NCBI GenBank assembly: GCA_951799445.1
Contig: OX637288.1
Location: 27,259,288 to 27,323,287, forward strand
Direction: 5' to 3'
DNA length: 64,000 bases
From: Pseudisothecium myosuroides
Lineage: Eukaryota; Streptophyta; Bryopsida; Hypnales; Lembophyllaceae
The position numbers and the translations under genes were made by a program. This document shows, in pieces, positions 21,916-32,768 of the stretch (position 1 is the stretch's first letter; each line of letters starts with the position of its first letter). The notes beneath the pieces were generated by a model. That model searched no databases. It was given only the letters and a program-made list of their open reading frames with translations, and was not told the DNA's origin.

Positions 21916-22380
21916 CGTGGAAAAATCAGGCAAAGATTCAATGTAAGAATAGAAACGACCCTGCACAACGCCAACGACCACCTCAGTGAAGAAGTGGTGG
22001 ATTTGGAATATGCAGGGCGGGGACAAATGAGGCGGGGACGGACTTTTATACTGTCGGAGTGCCCTTGTTGGGGCGGGGACACGTCCGATTCAGGGCAGGG
22101 ATGGGAAGGGCTGGGATGGGAACGGGAAGGGCGGGGACGGGAATGGGAAGGGCTGGGGCTGGGACGAGGAGGGCGGGGACGGGAACGGGCCAGGGCGGGG
22201 ACTATAAAAGCCGCCTTGGTCCCTCACTTTCCCTTGCCAAGTCCGTGCCCTATGCCTCACACCTTTGTTTGCGGAAGCGACCTTGGGACGTGAGTTTGGT
22301 GGGTGATCGGGCTTGGCCTACATATAGCACCCGATTTTTTTATTTTCTCTGAAGTTTTCGTGATTTCAAAATTTTGTAGA
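21916..22380. promoter_or_regulatory. Divergent promoter of the element's RING and kinase genes
   Basis: The two genes start back to back, 465 bases apart. TATAAAAG occurs on the minus strand at 22043-22050, 128 bases before the RING-gene ATG. It also occurs on the plus strand at 22203-22210, 171 bases before the kinase-gene ATG. Between the two boxes lies a GC-rich array of GGCGGGGACGGGAA-type words. The mirror arrangement strongly suggests one shared bidirectional promoter. Confidence 0.65.
22015..22206 (+). repeat. GC-rich GGCGGGGACGGGAA cluster, third internal copy
   Basis: About ten imperfect copies of a 10-18 base GC-rich word fill the space between the divergent TATA boxes. They resemble the subterminal repeats of the element. 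Confidence 0.65.
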
Positions 22381-23966
22381 ATGGCAGGAGAAGGGAGTAG
22401 GTCATCGGGTCACCGCCCCGTGTTTGTAGACTTTGATGCAGTTCCTGAGGTGGTACGTCCAGCCACGAACGTGTCAGCGGCTTCAGGGTCATCCAATCCC
22501 TCATCATCCAGCAGATCGAAGCGCAAAAGTCAACCCAATCCTGACATGCCCCCCCCACAAATTTGTGGTCGAGGCTAGAGCAATAGCGGTGGTTTTTTAC
22601 ACACGACGAACCTCTGGAATGATGTCCAGAGAATATGTGAACTACAGCAAAGAAGGATACCACAAGTTGACTGCTGAAGTGCAACGAGAGTTGGAGACCG
22701 CATTTAGAAAACCTGAACAATTCAACAATTATCAGGATTACTGGTTGTACTCTGAGTGGTTGGATAAACAAGTGTCGCAACTGACCACCAATATTGTGGA
22801 GAATTGGTGTTATCACATTATGAAGAAGGAGGATGGTAGTGATTGGGACACGCATGACAAGGAATTTGCTTTGAGATTGATCTAGATTCAGAAGTTCTCC
22901 CAACAATATTCTTCCTCACGTAGAAAGAAACAAGCACCATGGAAAGCGACGCTTGAAGACCAAATACGAGCTCATTGCGTGAGCGGAACATTCAAGTGGC
23001 TAGAAAGTTGTGTGAAAGTGAATCCCATGCCGAACCAGACCGCGATTGGATCATATGGGACCGTGAGGAAGGTGGTACTCACGAGACTACAAAGCATTCC
23101 CAGTTGGATTTGCTTCGTAGGGAAGACTTTGAGGACCTTAAATGAGAAGGAGAAGCGCGAAGGTATTGTGAATGAGGCGGGGGGGGGGGTGTCCAGTGAT
23201 ACATCCTGGTATCATAAGACTTGCGTACATCCATCCCAAAACAATGGAAGGCTACACGCTATGGTGGAATGGAGGGTCCTTAATTTCTTTCTTGGCCAAG
23301 TGCAACTCAAAATTGAGTGAAACATTGGTTTTGGATGACATCACGAGACAACATGATATAGGGTTGACGCAAGAAGAACTCGGTTGGGTTGCAACTTATT
23401 GCAGAAACCACGTGAACTTGGCTCTATCATTGCTTGTTACAGTGGAAAAATGCCATGAAGTACAGTATTTACACAATGACATTACTCCATCCAACGTTTT
23501 GCTCCATTTTGATGAATGGAAAGAGAACACAGTGTACATAGGGATTTGCGATTGGAGGCTTTCTGTCCGAGTTGTAGAGAAGGAGCTGTCAAGATATGGT
23601 TATACAACCATGGAGGAGCTCGAACGGGAGAAAAACAAACGCAAACATGCAGCCCCCAAATTGTTCTATGTGTACGGAGAGAAGGGGTCGGAAACCTTGC
23701 TTGAAGTCATGCAAAAAAAAAAGTTGTACTCTATGGCTGCTGATGCATATGCAACGGGATGGATAGCATATCAAATTTGGAAAGAAGAATGGGATTCTAA
23801 GTATTTTACAACCAAAAACAAGGAGCAATATTCGAATTTCTTGATTAAGCTATTGAGCCTCCAAGAAGTAGATGTAGGCAAGAGGGCGTCTGTACCTGGC
23901 GTTCTAGACACTTTGAGGAAGGAACCTCACTGTTGGACTATGCCTGAATGTTGTTATTGTACATAG
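22381..23966 (+). pseudogene. Protein-kinase-like gene carried by the hAT element, decayed
   Basis: From the ATG at 22381 a Ser-rich start runs for 55 codons to a run of eight C (22549-22556). The frame shifts there. The next frame is interrupted by TAG at 22883-22885 but continues in phase into a kinase N-lobe: GSYGTVRKV (glycine loop, about 23047), FVGKTLR (candidate ATP lysine) and VNEA (candidate helix-C Glu). A run of eleven G (23179-23189) shifts the frame again. The last frame gives the hinge region, then YLHNDITPSNVLL, an HND variant of the HRD catalytic loop, a CDWRLS segment in place of DFG, and an AADAYATGWIAYQIW helix. Without the lesions this is a complete kinase-like fold. Activity of an HND/DWR kinase is uncertain. 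Confidence 0.72.
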
Positions 23967-24550
23967 TATATTGTTTGTACTTTCTGAGGTTTAGTATGTG
24001 GCAATTTTATAGGAAGACCACACTTTTGTGCTTAGAAGAGCATGAAGCATGTGTATTTTGCGGTTGCTGCATATTTCATATATAAAGATTAAAGACACAA
24101 ACGTAACTATGGTAGAAATCTTGTAATATAGAATTTGGCAACTCTTCCATCATGGCAATTGTATGACTTTTTCGAATTTATGAATGTTGAGTAAGGCAGT
24201 AAGCATTAAGCAAACAAATTTGAATGCAAAAAAGCATGGGCATATGGTAGATGCTATGGGCACCTTAAAATTTTGAAAGAACCATAGACCGTAGCCCGTA
24301 CTCGGCGTAGGGTGTAGGAAGGAATGACTTTGAAATAAATAATACTCTTCAATATAAAAATGAAACCCCTCTCCCCTGTTTTGAGCTTATTTGGGCATAA
24401 CTTTTGTTCCCAGGCAACGATTGAAAAAAAATAATATTCCCATGAAGCTTATAAGTTTTTCGATCTACATAAAAAAAATCAGGACAAAAATAAAAATTCA
24501 ACCCGTAGGTACCTGCCCAAAATCCCATTTGTCCCCCAAGGCTCGAGGGG

Positions 24551-24570
24551 ACAATGGTCCTTTAGGGATT
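24551..24570 (+). repeat. Isolated TTAA-MITE end
   Basis: TGGTCCTTTAGGGATTAA matches the right ends of the TTAA MITEs at 8031-8045 and 19297-19310, but no partner end is seen nearby to the left. Confidence 0.35.
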
Positions 24571-24697
24571 AAAAAAATGTGGTTCACGTGAGCACAGGTC
24601 CTCCCTTATTGCTCATAAATTTGAAAGGAATTAGTAATTTTTTGCCTACAATGCAAAAAAGTATGGTTTAATTGAATGAGGGCCCCTTTATTGCTTC

Positions 24698-25339
24698 TTA
24701 TCCCCTAAATGCCCGAGGCACCAAATTTTGGTGTTGACAAAACTTTGAAGTTAAATAAAACCTAACCAAGTTGCTATTTTTAATAGATTAAATTTTTGTA
24801 AAATTCTATTTGAAGTCTACTTTTAGTGTCAAGAATCCGATTATCAAACGATTGATTATGATTTTTCTATTCAAGATTTTGTGCAAGGGTACCCATTTTA
24901 ATCTTGACTTTCCGTAGTGTTGGGGGCTCTTGGAAATGTGCCTCAAATACACTACATCTTGGAGGAAAATTCACATTAGAAATTCATTTAAAAAAATTGT
25001 AGAGTAGATTTTGAGAAGCCGTAAATTGATCATGGTTATGCATGTTAGGCCCTTAAACCTCATATTTTTTTGGTGACCAACTTCTTAGATTCAATATGTA
25101 AAAAAAGGATTGAAAGAATTTCTTAGTTTTAACACCGTCATGTTCAAACATTATAATCTTTAAATTCATAAGTGATATTCTTGTGTTTTCTTTTCCTACG
25201 TGATCTCTAACATGTTTAGTTTGAATTTGTACGGTTACAATTTTAAAAAATGATATAATTTATCAAAATGTTGGCCTTTTGTTCGATTTAAAGCAAATTC
25301 TTAGAAGTTCAAAACAAGCCTTGGGCATTTAGGGGTTAA
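24698..25339. mobile_element. TTAA-flanked MITE, copy 3
   Basis: The left end reads TTATCCCCTAAATGCCCGAGG and the inverted right end TTAACCCCTAAATGCCCAAGG: 19 of 21 positions agree. The interior is AT-rich and non-coding. The left TTAA has decayed to TTAT. Confidence 0.6.
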
Positions 25340-25564
25340 TGGAGAATGAACTAAATTCATTTGCCTTCAAGGGAAAAAAATACGAGTCCATGGAACAAGG
25401 TTCCTCTTTCTTTACTTTTAAATTCACAAGGAATTAGTTCTACTCGGCCCCACTGAAAAAAAATACGGTTCGGTTGTACAAGGACCCCCTTCATTCAAAA
25501 ATAAATAAATTCAATTTGGCTCCAATTTTAAGAAATCGTCTACTTCCGTCCACGATCCGACTAC

Positions 25565-25680
25565 TTTCGTCAACGAGCTGACTACCATCCGCGCCCCAAC
25601 GCACTCACGTCCCTGCCCTGACTTCCGTCCCCGCCCTGGCAAGATTACGTCCGCGCCCTTACTACAGTCCGCGCCCCCTA
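25565..25680 (-). repeat. Right subterminal GC-rich repeat cluster of the hAT element
   Basis: On the minus strand, words such as GGGCGCGGAC, GGGCGGGGACG and CAGGGCAGGGACG occur about five times. They point inward and mirror the left cluster. Confidence 0.6.
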
Positions 25681-26036
25681 CCGGAGACGTCCACACCCTA
25701 TATCCTACTTGGTAGCCACGTGGCATCAAAATGGCAGCCACATCACTTGTTTTTTCAATTAAAAAAAGTCAACTTTGTGTTGACCACATCGGACGGGTGA
25801 ACCGGACGTCCATCCGGTATGACAACCCTGGTCGAATTGCAAGTGAGGACCCATCACAAATTGCAGGCACCATTAGTATTTTGGTTTATAACCCCGGACA
25901 TTGGTTTTGGAGCAACGAGAGGTAGCTATCATCTTATACCACCTCTTGTCGCAGAATGCTTCTCACCCAACATCGTCAACCCAAACAAACAATTCCATCT
26001 AAATGGCCTTGAATCTTAGCTCCAACCTTTGAGCCT

Positions 26037-26270
26037 GATCGAAGAGATGTATGGCTTAAGGCGCGCTCTCAGAAGAAAGCCGCCTTTATGTGGTCAATCT
26101 GGCACAACGCGGTAGCGGTACACTCGTGGAGGGCCAAAATTAACCAAGGACTGGATATCACTTACAATTGTTGTTCCACCAGGGCTGATGAAACACCCAT
26201 TCATAGATTTTACCATTCTTTCAAGGCCCACAAAGTTTGGGACTATGCCCAATCAATCTTGCAACACTTT
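26037..26270 (+). pseudogene. Fragment of a LINE-type reverse transcriptase C-terminal zinc-binding domain
   Basis: The frame DVWLKARSQKKAAFMWSIWH followed by a CC...H...H spacing and KAHKVWDY resembles the zinc-binding segment (zf-RVT) after plant LINE reverse transcriptases. It is short and has no upstream polymerase motifs, so it is a relic. The giant hAT element seems to have landed beside it. Confidence 0.4.
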
Positions 26271-27954
26271 TCCTCTCTTTTGAATTTAGTTTTTTCCTCT
26301 CTTTTACTTCCAAGGAATTTTCAACAAATTTGAGCTACATGATGACTTAAGTTTGTTTGGTTCTTTTTGTATTCTTGTTAAGTTTGTTTGTTTGGATTCC
26401 AAAAGAAGTGTGGTCCCAACTCATTGGAGAAGTAGAGTGTGCTAAAGTGTATGAGTTGACATTGTTGAGTAAGTGTTCTATTGTCATTCTCTTGCCTTAT
26501 CATCTTTTATTTTGTTTTTGTACTCAAGTTGTTCTATATATCTTATATCCTTCTAGGGCATAAATGTCTTGAAAGCGATAGCATGATTGGGGCACTCCAT
26601 TTATTGTAGGACAATTGCACCTATAGCAAGATTAGTTTTGTTGAGAGGCTAAAAAAATTCTTTACAATAATCGTATGCATTTTGTACAATCTCTAATGTA
26701 TACAAAGCACTTTACCTAAAGCTCTACATTTTGGCAATACTAATTGCAATACTTCTATGAATATTTGTCGAATGTAGCTTTGAATATGCAGAGTATGATC
26801 AACAAGACTTAGGATCCATGTTGTTGATTCATAGTGGTTGTTTTATTTTAGAAGTAATAGTACAAAGTGATTCATTTGTTTTTGAGTCACAATTGGCTCT
26901 ATGATCTATAAAGCTATGAAAATTGCTTGTACCATATTTCAATCAATGCAATATACACCTCAAATTGTGTATGAGATTTAAATTTTTTTTAAATGGAAGC
27001 AAGCATGGGAGTAATGTCCATGCTGAAGAGCAGTGGTCTAATTGTCACATTGGTTTCTAATACTCAAATGCTCCAACCTTTTATCATTTTCTTCATTTAA
27101 GAAACTTGTCAACAAATCTTAGGAGATCTTTTTCTTAAAACCTTGAATATGGAGATGATTTTTGCTTGGGGTGACACATTATAGCTTTAAAGATGTTGAT
27201 ACACTTAAAAAGTCACTGATGTACACAAAACTCTATCCTGATTGGAAACTGACTTTGAAATACCTTAAAACAATTTGCATAGTCTATCAAATATAAAGCA
27301 CATCCACAAGGGCTGAATCAAAATCCAAGAATGCCTTGCAAATTGAGAATAAATCTAAATTGTGTTGATTAATTTCCATGAAAGATTGACATAGATATAT
27401 TTTGTATTTACCTCAATTTCATTGAGTTTGTCATAAAGAAAGGCAATCTTTAAAATATTTAAATATTACCTTTGGTATACAAAGATATTTGGACAAAAAA
27501 AATGTTCTGAAGCAATAGATAATGGTGGTAAAAATAAGGCGCTATCAAAAGGTAATGAATGGTCTTTACCACCATAAATCTGTTTTATATAACACGGCTT
27601 CCTATTGTCTTTTTGATTTCATTTTCTATTTGCTACCTAATAAACTTTGCTTTGGTATTTAGTTGATAAATTGATGTAGGTAGCTGCAATGGTGGCGCCT
27701 GAAATTGTGTGCTTCATTAGCTGTTGTTGGATTGATGCTTGGCTGTGATTGTTAGATGCACTCGCAATGCTACCACCAATTTGTAATGTCATAGCTACTC
27801 CAGATGCTATAAGTTTCTTTTGAGTTTTGCGTGCATGGGATTGCATAGAGGCAACAAATGTATGTTCCGACATCTGGGAGGGAGAAACAGTTTGCGTGAT
27901 TTGCCTAATTTGCAAAAAAAGCAATACCACCAGTTGTGTCTGCCCAGGGCATCG

Positions 27955-28720
27955 ACTCTTGGGTGATTGTAAGAAACACTTGTACTATTTTGAGTATTTT
28001 TCGTCACACGTTCAATGCGGAAGTTATTTTGTGCCAAAAGTACTGCAAAAATGATTGAATGAACATGAAATTCAAAAGCAAGCTTCCTACAGCAATCAAA
28101 AATGCACTTGAATTATTTTAATTTTTTTCAAAATTAATTCAATAGGTGAAATTGAATTTTGAATACATGTCACACATGCGGTTTTGGTGTTTTTTAGTAC
28201 TATTGGATGATTGCAAGAAACACCTGTACTGTCTGGTTGCGGGTTTTTTGTGGATCGCTATAACTTTTGCTATAACTTTTGATTTATAGGTTCAATGCCA
28301 AAACCAAAAACACGATTCCTAGATGTCCTAATTGTAATTGTATCCCTTATTTTTCAGAAATTAAAAAAAAAATTATATTTAAAATTCAATTTTGTTAATT
28401 TGTTACACTTTGACATTTAGGGATTCTTAGTACTACAAAGCGGTTTAAATTAATGTTTTTTAGTTGAAATTTCTATGGTATATTTTCCTAGTAGGTAGAC
28501 ATATTCCTACCAAAGATCATTTAAAAATACATTATTTTATATCCTCCACAGTTGTGCAAATAGGCCTCCCTTGCACACACACTTCTGAACATTAGAGATG
28601 GTTTTGACTTCATTTTTTTGGTCAAACCTCATCACCAAGAAATCCTCCCATATGGCCAATTTTTAGTTTTGTTCAAAATTGTTTTTCCTATTTTCTACAA
28701 ATTAAAATGTCGAAGGATGT
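27955..28720 (+). repeat. Dispersed repeat, copy 1 (partner at 42728-43840)
   Basis: Two blocks, 27955-28165 and 28200-28720, match 42728-42950 and 43330-43840 in order and orientation at roughly 75-85% identity by eye. It contains the word GATTGCAAGAAACACCTGT, seen also at 34460 and 52026. It is an unclassified, probably non-autonomous element. Confidence 0.55.
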
Positions 28721-29359
28721 ATTAATATCAAATCGTATCTAGTAGAAATTATAAAGAGAGACAAAATCCATTGTCTTGCTGTAACATATCATAATTTTCT
28801 GAATACTTATCATATCATATTAATAAATATAGGATAAATCAAAAAAATTGGATGCCTTCCCCCATGTTCCATGTATGGATAAGTTTTCTTACTATAGACT
28901 TATCTATTGATTTTTTTAATGATATTATTAACATATTTTAATAAATTATATATCTTCTAAAAGCTCTTGAAATCTCTTATCTTGGTATGAATAAAAATAA
29001 GAAATTATAATACTTCTAGTTCATTAATAAGCACAAATATGAATCTAATAAGTATAGACTTATTGTAAGGGAGTTTTCACTCCAAAGTTTTAGTAAGGAT
29101 AATCATGAGAGCATAGGACTAGTCATATTTGAATACATATGTTGTATAGATTGATGTTAATTAATTGTCTATTAATTATCTATTAATCGATTGACCCTCC
29201 AAAAGTTACACAATCATTTGGATTTTGCTTCAAAAGCATTAATTTGCAAAATTTCTTCATCGTCTCGGCTTGCAAGTGAACAGCACCGTAGAGCTAATTA
29301 GGTCGGGTTTAGGGAGAGTTACGTTACACATGATTACAAACTGCACATCAGAAGATTTC

Positions 29360-29850
29360 ACATTCATTTCCAGATTCTTTACATTTCTACAAGTTTGAAA
29401 TCTTTCTGCATTCAACACCTCAAGTCTAGTCAGAATAACTGTCAACAATCTAATCTCCAATAAAAGAAATTGCACACGCTGCCCCAACGGTCTACAAAGA
29501 CCTACATAGAATAATAGCAGTGAATTGGAGATAATCCAAGAAGGGTCCGATCTGAGACTCCACGTACGAATCACATTCATTTCCAGATGATATTCTACAA
29601 GTTGAAGTCACTTTCAAATGCTTCTACACTCTGCACCTCAAGCCAAATTAAATTCCTAACATTCTGATTCCAAATAACAAAGAATATGTACACTACCCTT
29701 GCAATTCTCTACAAAGACACACATCGAGCAATTACGCTTCTACAAAGACCTACATAGAATAATACAAAGACCTATTTAACTAGTTCATAACAGAGTCAGA
29801 ACTTGCGAGAATCAAAGAAGGATCTGATCAAAACTCTCAGAGTCTGACAC
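29360..29850. repeat. Imperfect tandem duplication in the FSP1-like 3' flank
   Basis: Two adjacent segments start with CATTCATTTCCAGAT (about 29362 and 29574) and share TCTACAAAGACCTACATAGA and a GAAGGRTCTGATC-like end. They are diverged tandem copies. They probably lie in the 3' UTR or flank of the minus-strand gene. Confidence 0.5.
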
Positions 29851-29934
29851 CAAGATTGAAACACTTGGAAACCATTCAAGCTAAGGTAGATAAGTTTGTT
29901 GCTGCCTGCTGTGGAATTCCTCGTTTTCATTTGA

Positions 29935-32768
29935 CTAAGCAGCCAAACCGAGGTTTTTCCTGGAGGCCCCGACGAACAAGTCCTTGCTTTTGAGCATGCC
30001 CGGCAATCTCCCCAGCAGCGTGCCCAGCGGCATTTGCATGACCCCCAAGTTCCTTCCCAGTGACACCACCGCCATCGTCGACGTCGCCACTTTGTACTCG
30101 GAGAACTTGGCCGTATGGGGGTCCTTGAAATACTTCTTGATGTTAGTGATCACCACCGCTGCTTGCTGTTGGGCAAGATAGCCCTGCTTGCTTTCCTGCA
30201 ATTGATACATCATCAAAAAGTCATCAATACTGTACTGCATGGCCAGTTTTGGTGAACTTCTGAGAGCCCAAAATCGTGGCATTCATCTGCACAAAGCTCT
30301 AAAAACTAGGACTGGTGGAGAGTTAGGTTCCAGGCTGTGCGTCCAGCTGAAAAGTGACGAAGTAATTTTAATAAGTTATTTTAATCTAGACTGTGTTTTT
30401 GAATCAAAGTGGGTTACTTATATTAAAACTTGTGTGGTTTAGTCTGTAGACACATTGCAGTGGGAACGGAGAATCAGGTAAAAGCGGCAAAACAGGGAAA
30501 ATCAGCGGTATGCACTAATTTCCCCTGTTGGGAACACACTTAGGCCAGGATTGGCAATCCAGGATTCGGACGTCAGAAATTGTTACATACATCTACACAA
30601 AGCGCGTGTAACTAGGGCAGGTATGTAAGTTTGTGATTTATATCTATATGCCGCACTTCCTGCCAAGTTGTGGAATATCGCCAATTTCACGAAATAGACG
30701 TTAATTGTACGTACGTACGTCGCCGTGTGTAAGTATTGAAATAACCTCCAGGCAGTGAACTTGAAAACAATGGAGATGGGAATTTCTGAAGTACCTTGGT
30801 GTTGCAAATGTCGCCGAGAGCGTAGACGTTAGAATGCCCCTGCACGCGCATATTCCTGTCCACCTGCAACCTCCCGTTGCTATTCATGAAAGCCTCCAAG
30901 TCGGAGCCCCTCAACCAGGACGATCCCAGTCGCTGTCCAGTACACACGAAGTGCGCATCGGCCTGAATGGCGGTCCCCTTCTTGGTGACGTAGTTCGGTC
31001 CCGCCAGTCCTTCCGTGTCGATTCTCTCGTTGAGGAGGACCGTGACTTTCTTCGACTGCAACCACTTGAGCGCCTTGGTGGATGCCTTGGGCCCTAGAAA
31101 CTCGATCAGACGATCCCCGCCGTGCACCAGGGTGACTTTCTTGTTGGGGAAGTCAGTGACGATCTCCCCAGCCAGCTCCACGCCCACGGGGCCTCCACCG
31201 ATGATCAGCACGGATTCGGCTGCCAGGAGCTTGGCGTTCTCTGCAACAGCACTTCACTTACTTAGAGGTCGGAACAAATCTAAAGTATGAACAATTTCTT
31301 GCTAAGTTGTATACTCGCTCATAATAAATGACGACTGAGGCAAATTCTGATTTTGGGGGGACAGGTGTAGCTTTATGTTTAGTGCAAAATTTTGCCATTA
31401 ATTTGTACTGAAAATTGCCAATTTGTAATGGAAATTTTCTTGTGTACTGTGGTTGGTACGTGAAAGCATAGAATGATTATCAGCTTGGCAATTCTTCAGA
31501 AATTCTTTAACCATGAACCCATATGCTAGATCAATAACGCAGCCAAATTGAAAAGAAAACTTACAAATTAAGTGTAAAAGATAGTGTTTGGTTGATGAAA
31601 GCACAGAATGGTTACCAAGTAACTTAAACTTTAGAAATCCTTGAAGAGCACAGACTTAACCATTTAACTATGAAATGTTTAGAAAAGGCAACCGCATAAA
31701 TGAGACTTGTTGAAAGCATAGAATGGTCACCATGCCAGCTTGGTCATCCTTGAAGAAACCTTTAACATTTTGTTAGATAAAGCAACCAAAAGATTATACC
31801 ACATTGAGGTTCGTGAAACTAAGCATAGAATAGCTACTTTACCAGCTTGGTAATCCTTGAGGAGCTCATTCTTGGTGGTGGGTCCGGAGAACAAGGTGCC
31901 GGTACCGACGACGAGGACATCAAACGGCACTCGTTCACCGGAAGCTGTGAGAAGCTCAGAGCCTGACACGCCACTCGCTGCAGCTTGCAACACTTTCCCC
32001 GTCTTCATGTAGTCGGAGTGCTTCACAATCGACCGCTCCGCGAATTTGGGCTCCACTATGCATCTCAGCTTGGCGAACGGAACCTCGAAGTACTCCTTTC
32101 TGGGCACATACAACAGTCGGCGTCATTAAATTATAACTCTAGCCATGGCACGGATAGGAGCTGGCACAACCAAAACGAAACAGTCTAGACACGTTCACAC
32201 GTCTGACATGTTCTGAAAACACACGTTCGATCGTTCCGTAATAGGGTCTGTATCTCGTACCGCGTGTACGCGACATGTTTGCTTACGAGCTCGAGGAATT
32301 TTTGTTCTAAGGTACTAAGTGGGAATGCCAACTAGCTACAAACATATATGAATAACATCTATGGCGTGTTTCAAGACCGTCAAAATTGCTACATTTAAGT
32401 GAGAAAAGGTTTATAAACTAGCAAGGACTATAATAGATCTGAGGCTACTGCAGAGAAGTGCCAATATCTTGAAATTTTGCCAATTTTGCCAATTTTGCCC
32501 ACATGATGATTCACAGGTGGATACACAAACACAAACACAAACAGGGCAGACTGTGGCTTGGAAGTTTCTGCTGCTAGAAGACAGAGTTCTACTGGGGCAA
32601 CTGCTGAGACAAGCAGATATTTTTCCATGGCCAAGGAATGTGAAATGCATACGGGTCAATGAGCGTGAGATTGTAAGCGTCCGTGTCGAAAGCGTGCGCG
32701 ACGGTGGTGCCTGCAACTCCTCCACCCACCACCACGATACGTTTCTTGTCTGCCATTCCAGCTCCCAT
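29935..32768 (-). CDS. FSP1/AIFM2-like FAD-dependent NAD(P)H:quinone oxidoreductase, four exons
   Basis: Exons: 32768 (or 32756)-32653, 32099-31843, 31240-30795 and 30195-29935. All introns are GT-AG and all junctions keep frame, for example DP|KEYFEV, YQA|ENAK and CNTK|ESKQGYLAQ. From the second Met the protein has 355 residues. Residues 6-17 give the FAD-binding IVVVGGGVAG. A second dinucleotide fold, VLIIGGGPVGVELAGE, binds NAD(P)H. NVYALGDI is the second FAD motif, followed by QGYLAQQQA. The C-terminus has SLGRN and MLKSKDLFVG, as in plant AIF homologues. Animal FSP1 reduces membrane quinones and protects lipids from peroxidation; the same role here is inference. An in-frame Met four codons upstream gives an MGAG start. 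The gene looks intact. Intron 2 contains degenerate copies of the exon-2 end. Confidence 0.92.
31440..31870 (-). repeat. Four diverged tandem copies spanning the exon-2/intron-2 boundary of the FSP1-like gene
   Basis: Segments centred on AAAGCATAGAATGGTTACC...CAGCTTGGTAATCCTTGA start near 31465, 31600, 31715 and 31822, that is, every 107-135 bases. The one at 31822 is the real exon-2 end with its donor site. The other three lie inside intron 2 with altered donors. Confidence 0.7.

Larger units (their letters stand above)
8245..25830. mobile_element. Giant hAT-superfamily DNA transposon (17.6 kb) with cargo genes and nested insertions
   Basis: The left end reads CAGGGTTGTCATATCGGA and the right end, inverted, CAGGGTTGTCATACCGGA, giving about 20 bases of terminal inverted repeat with two mismatches. 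The flanking 8-mers are GTCGAATC (8237-8244) and GTCGAATT (25831-25838), a 7/8 match, as expected of an hAT 8-bp target duplication. Copies of GGGCGCGGAC-type words lie inside each end, pointing inward. A minus-strand transposase with BED, DUF659 and hATC parts lies inside. Also inside are an RGG/acidic ORF, a coiled-coil/RING gene, a kinase-like gene, a solo LTR, a satellite array, a duplication and two TTAA MITEs. All large genes except the RGG ORF carry stops or frameshifts, so the copy is probably dead. Typical hAT elements are 2-5 kb. Confidence 0.82.
25839..29934. other. AT-rich intergenic region right of the hAT element
   Basis: It begins with decayed LINE-like sequence (26037-26270), continues as AT-rich sequence without supported genes, and includes one copy of a dispersed repeat (27955-28720). 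The last 600 bases are probably the FSP1-like 3' UTR and flank. A 97-codon minus-strand ORF at 27637-27930 has no recognised domain and is not called. Confidence 0.55.

Noticed and set aside
27637..27930. 97-codon minus-strand ORF
   Set aside because: Plausible composition but no domain, no splice context and a neighbouring repeat; left uncalled.
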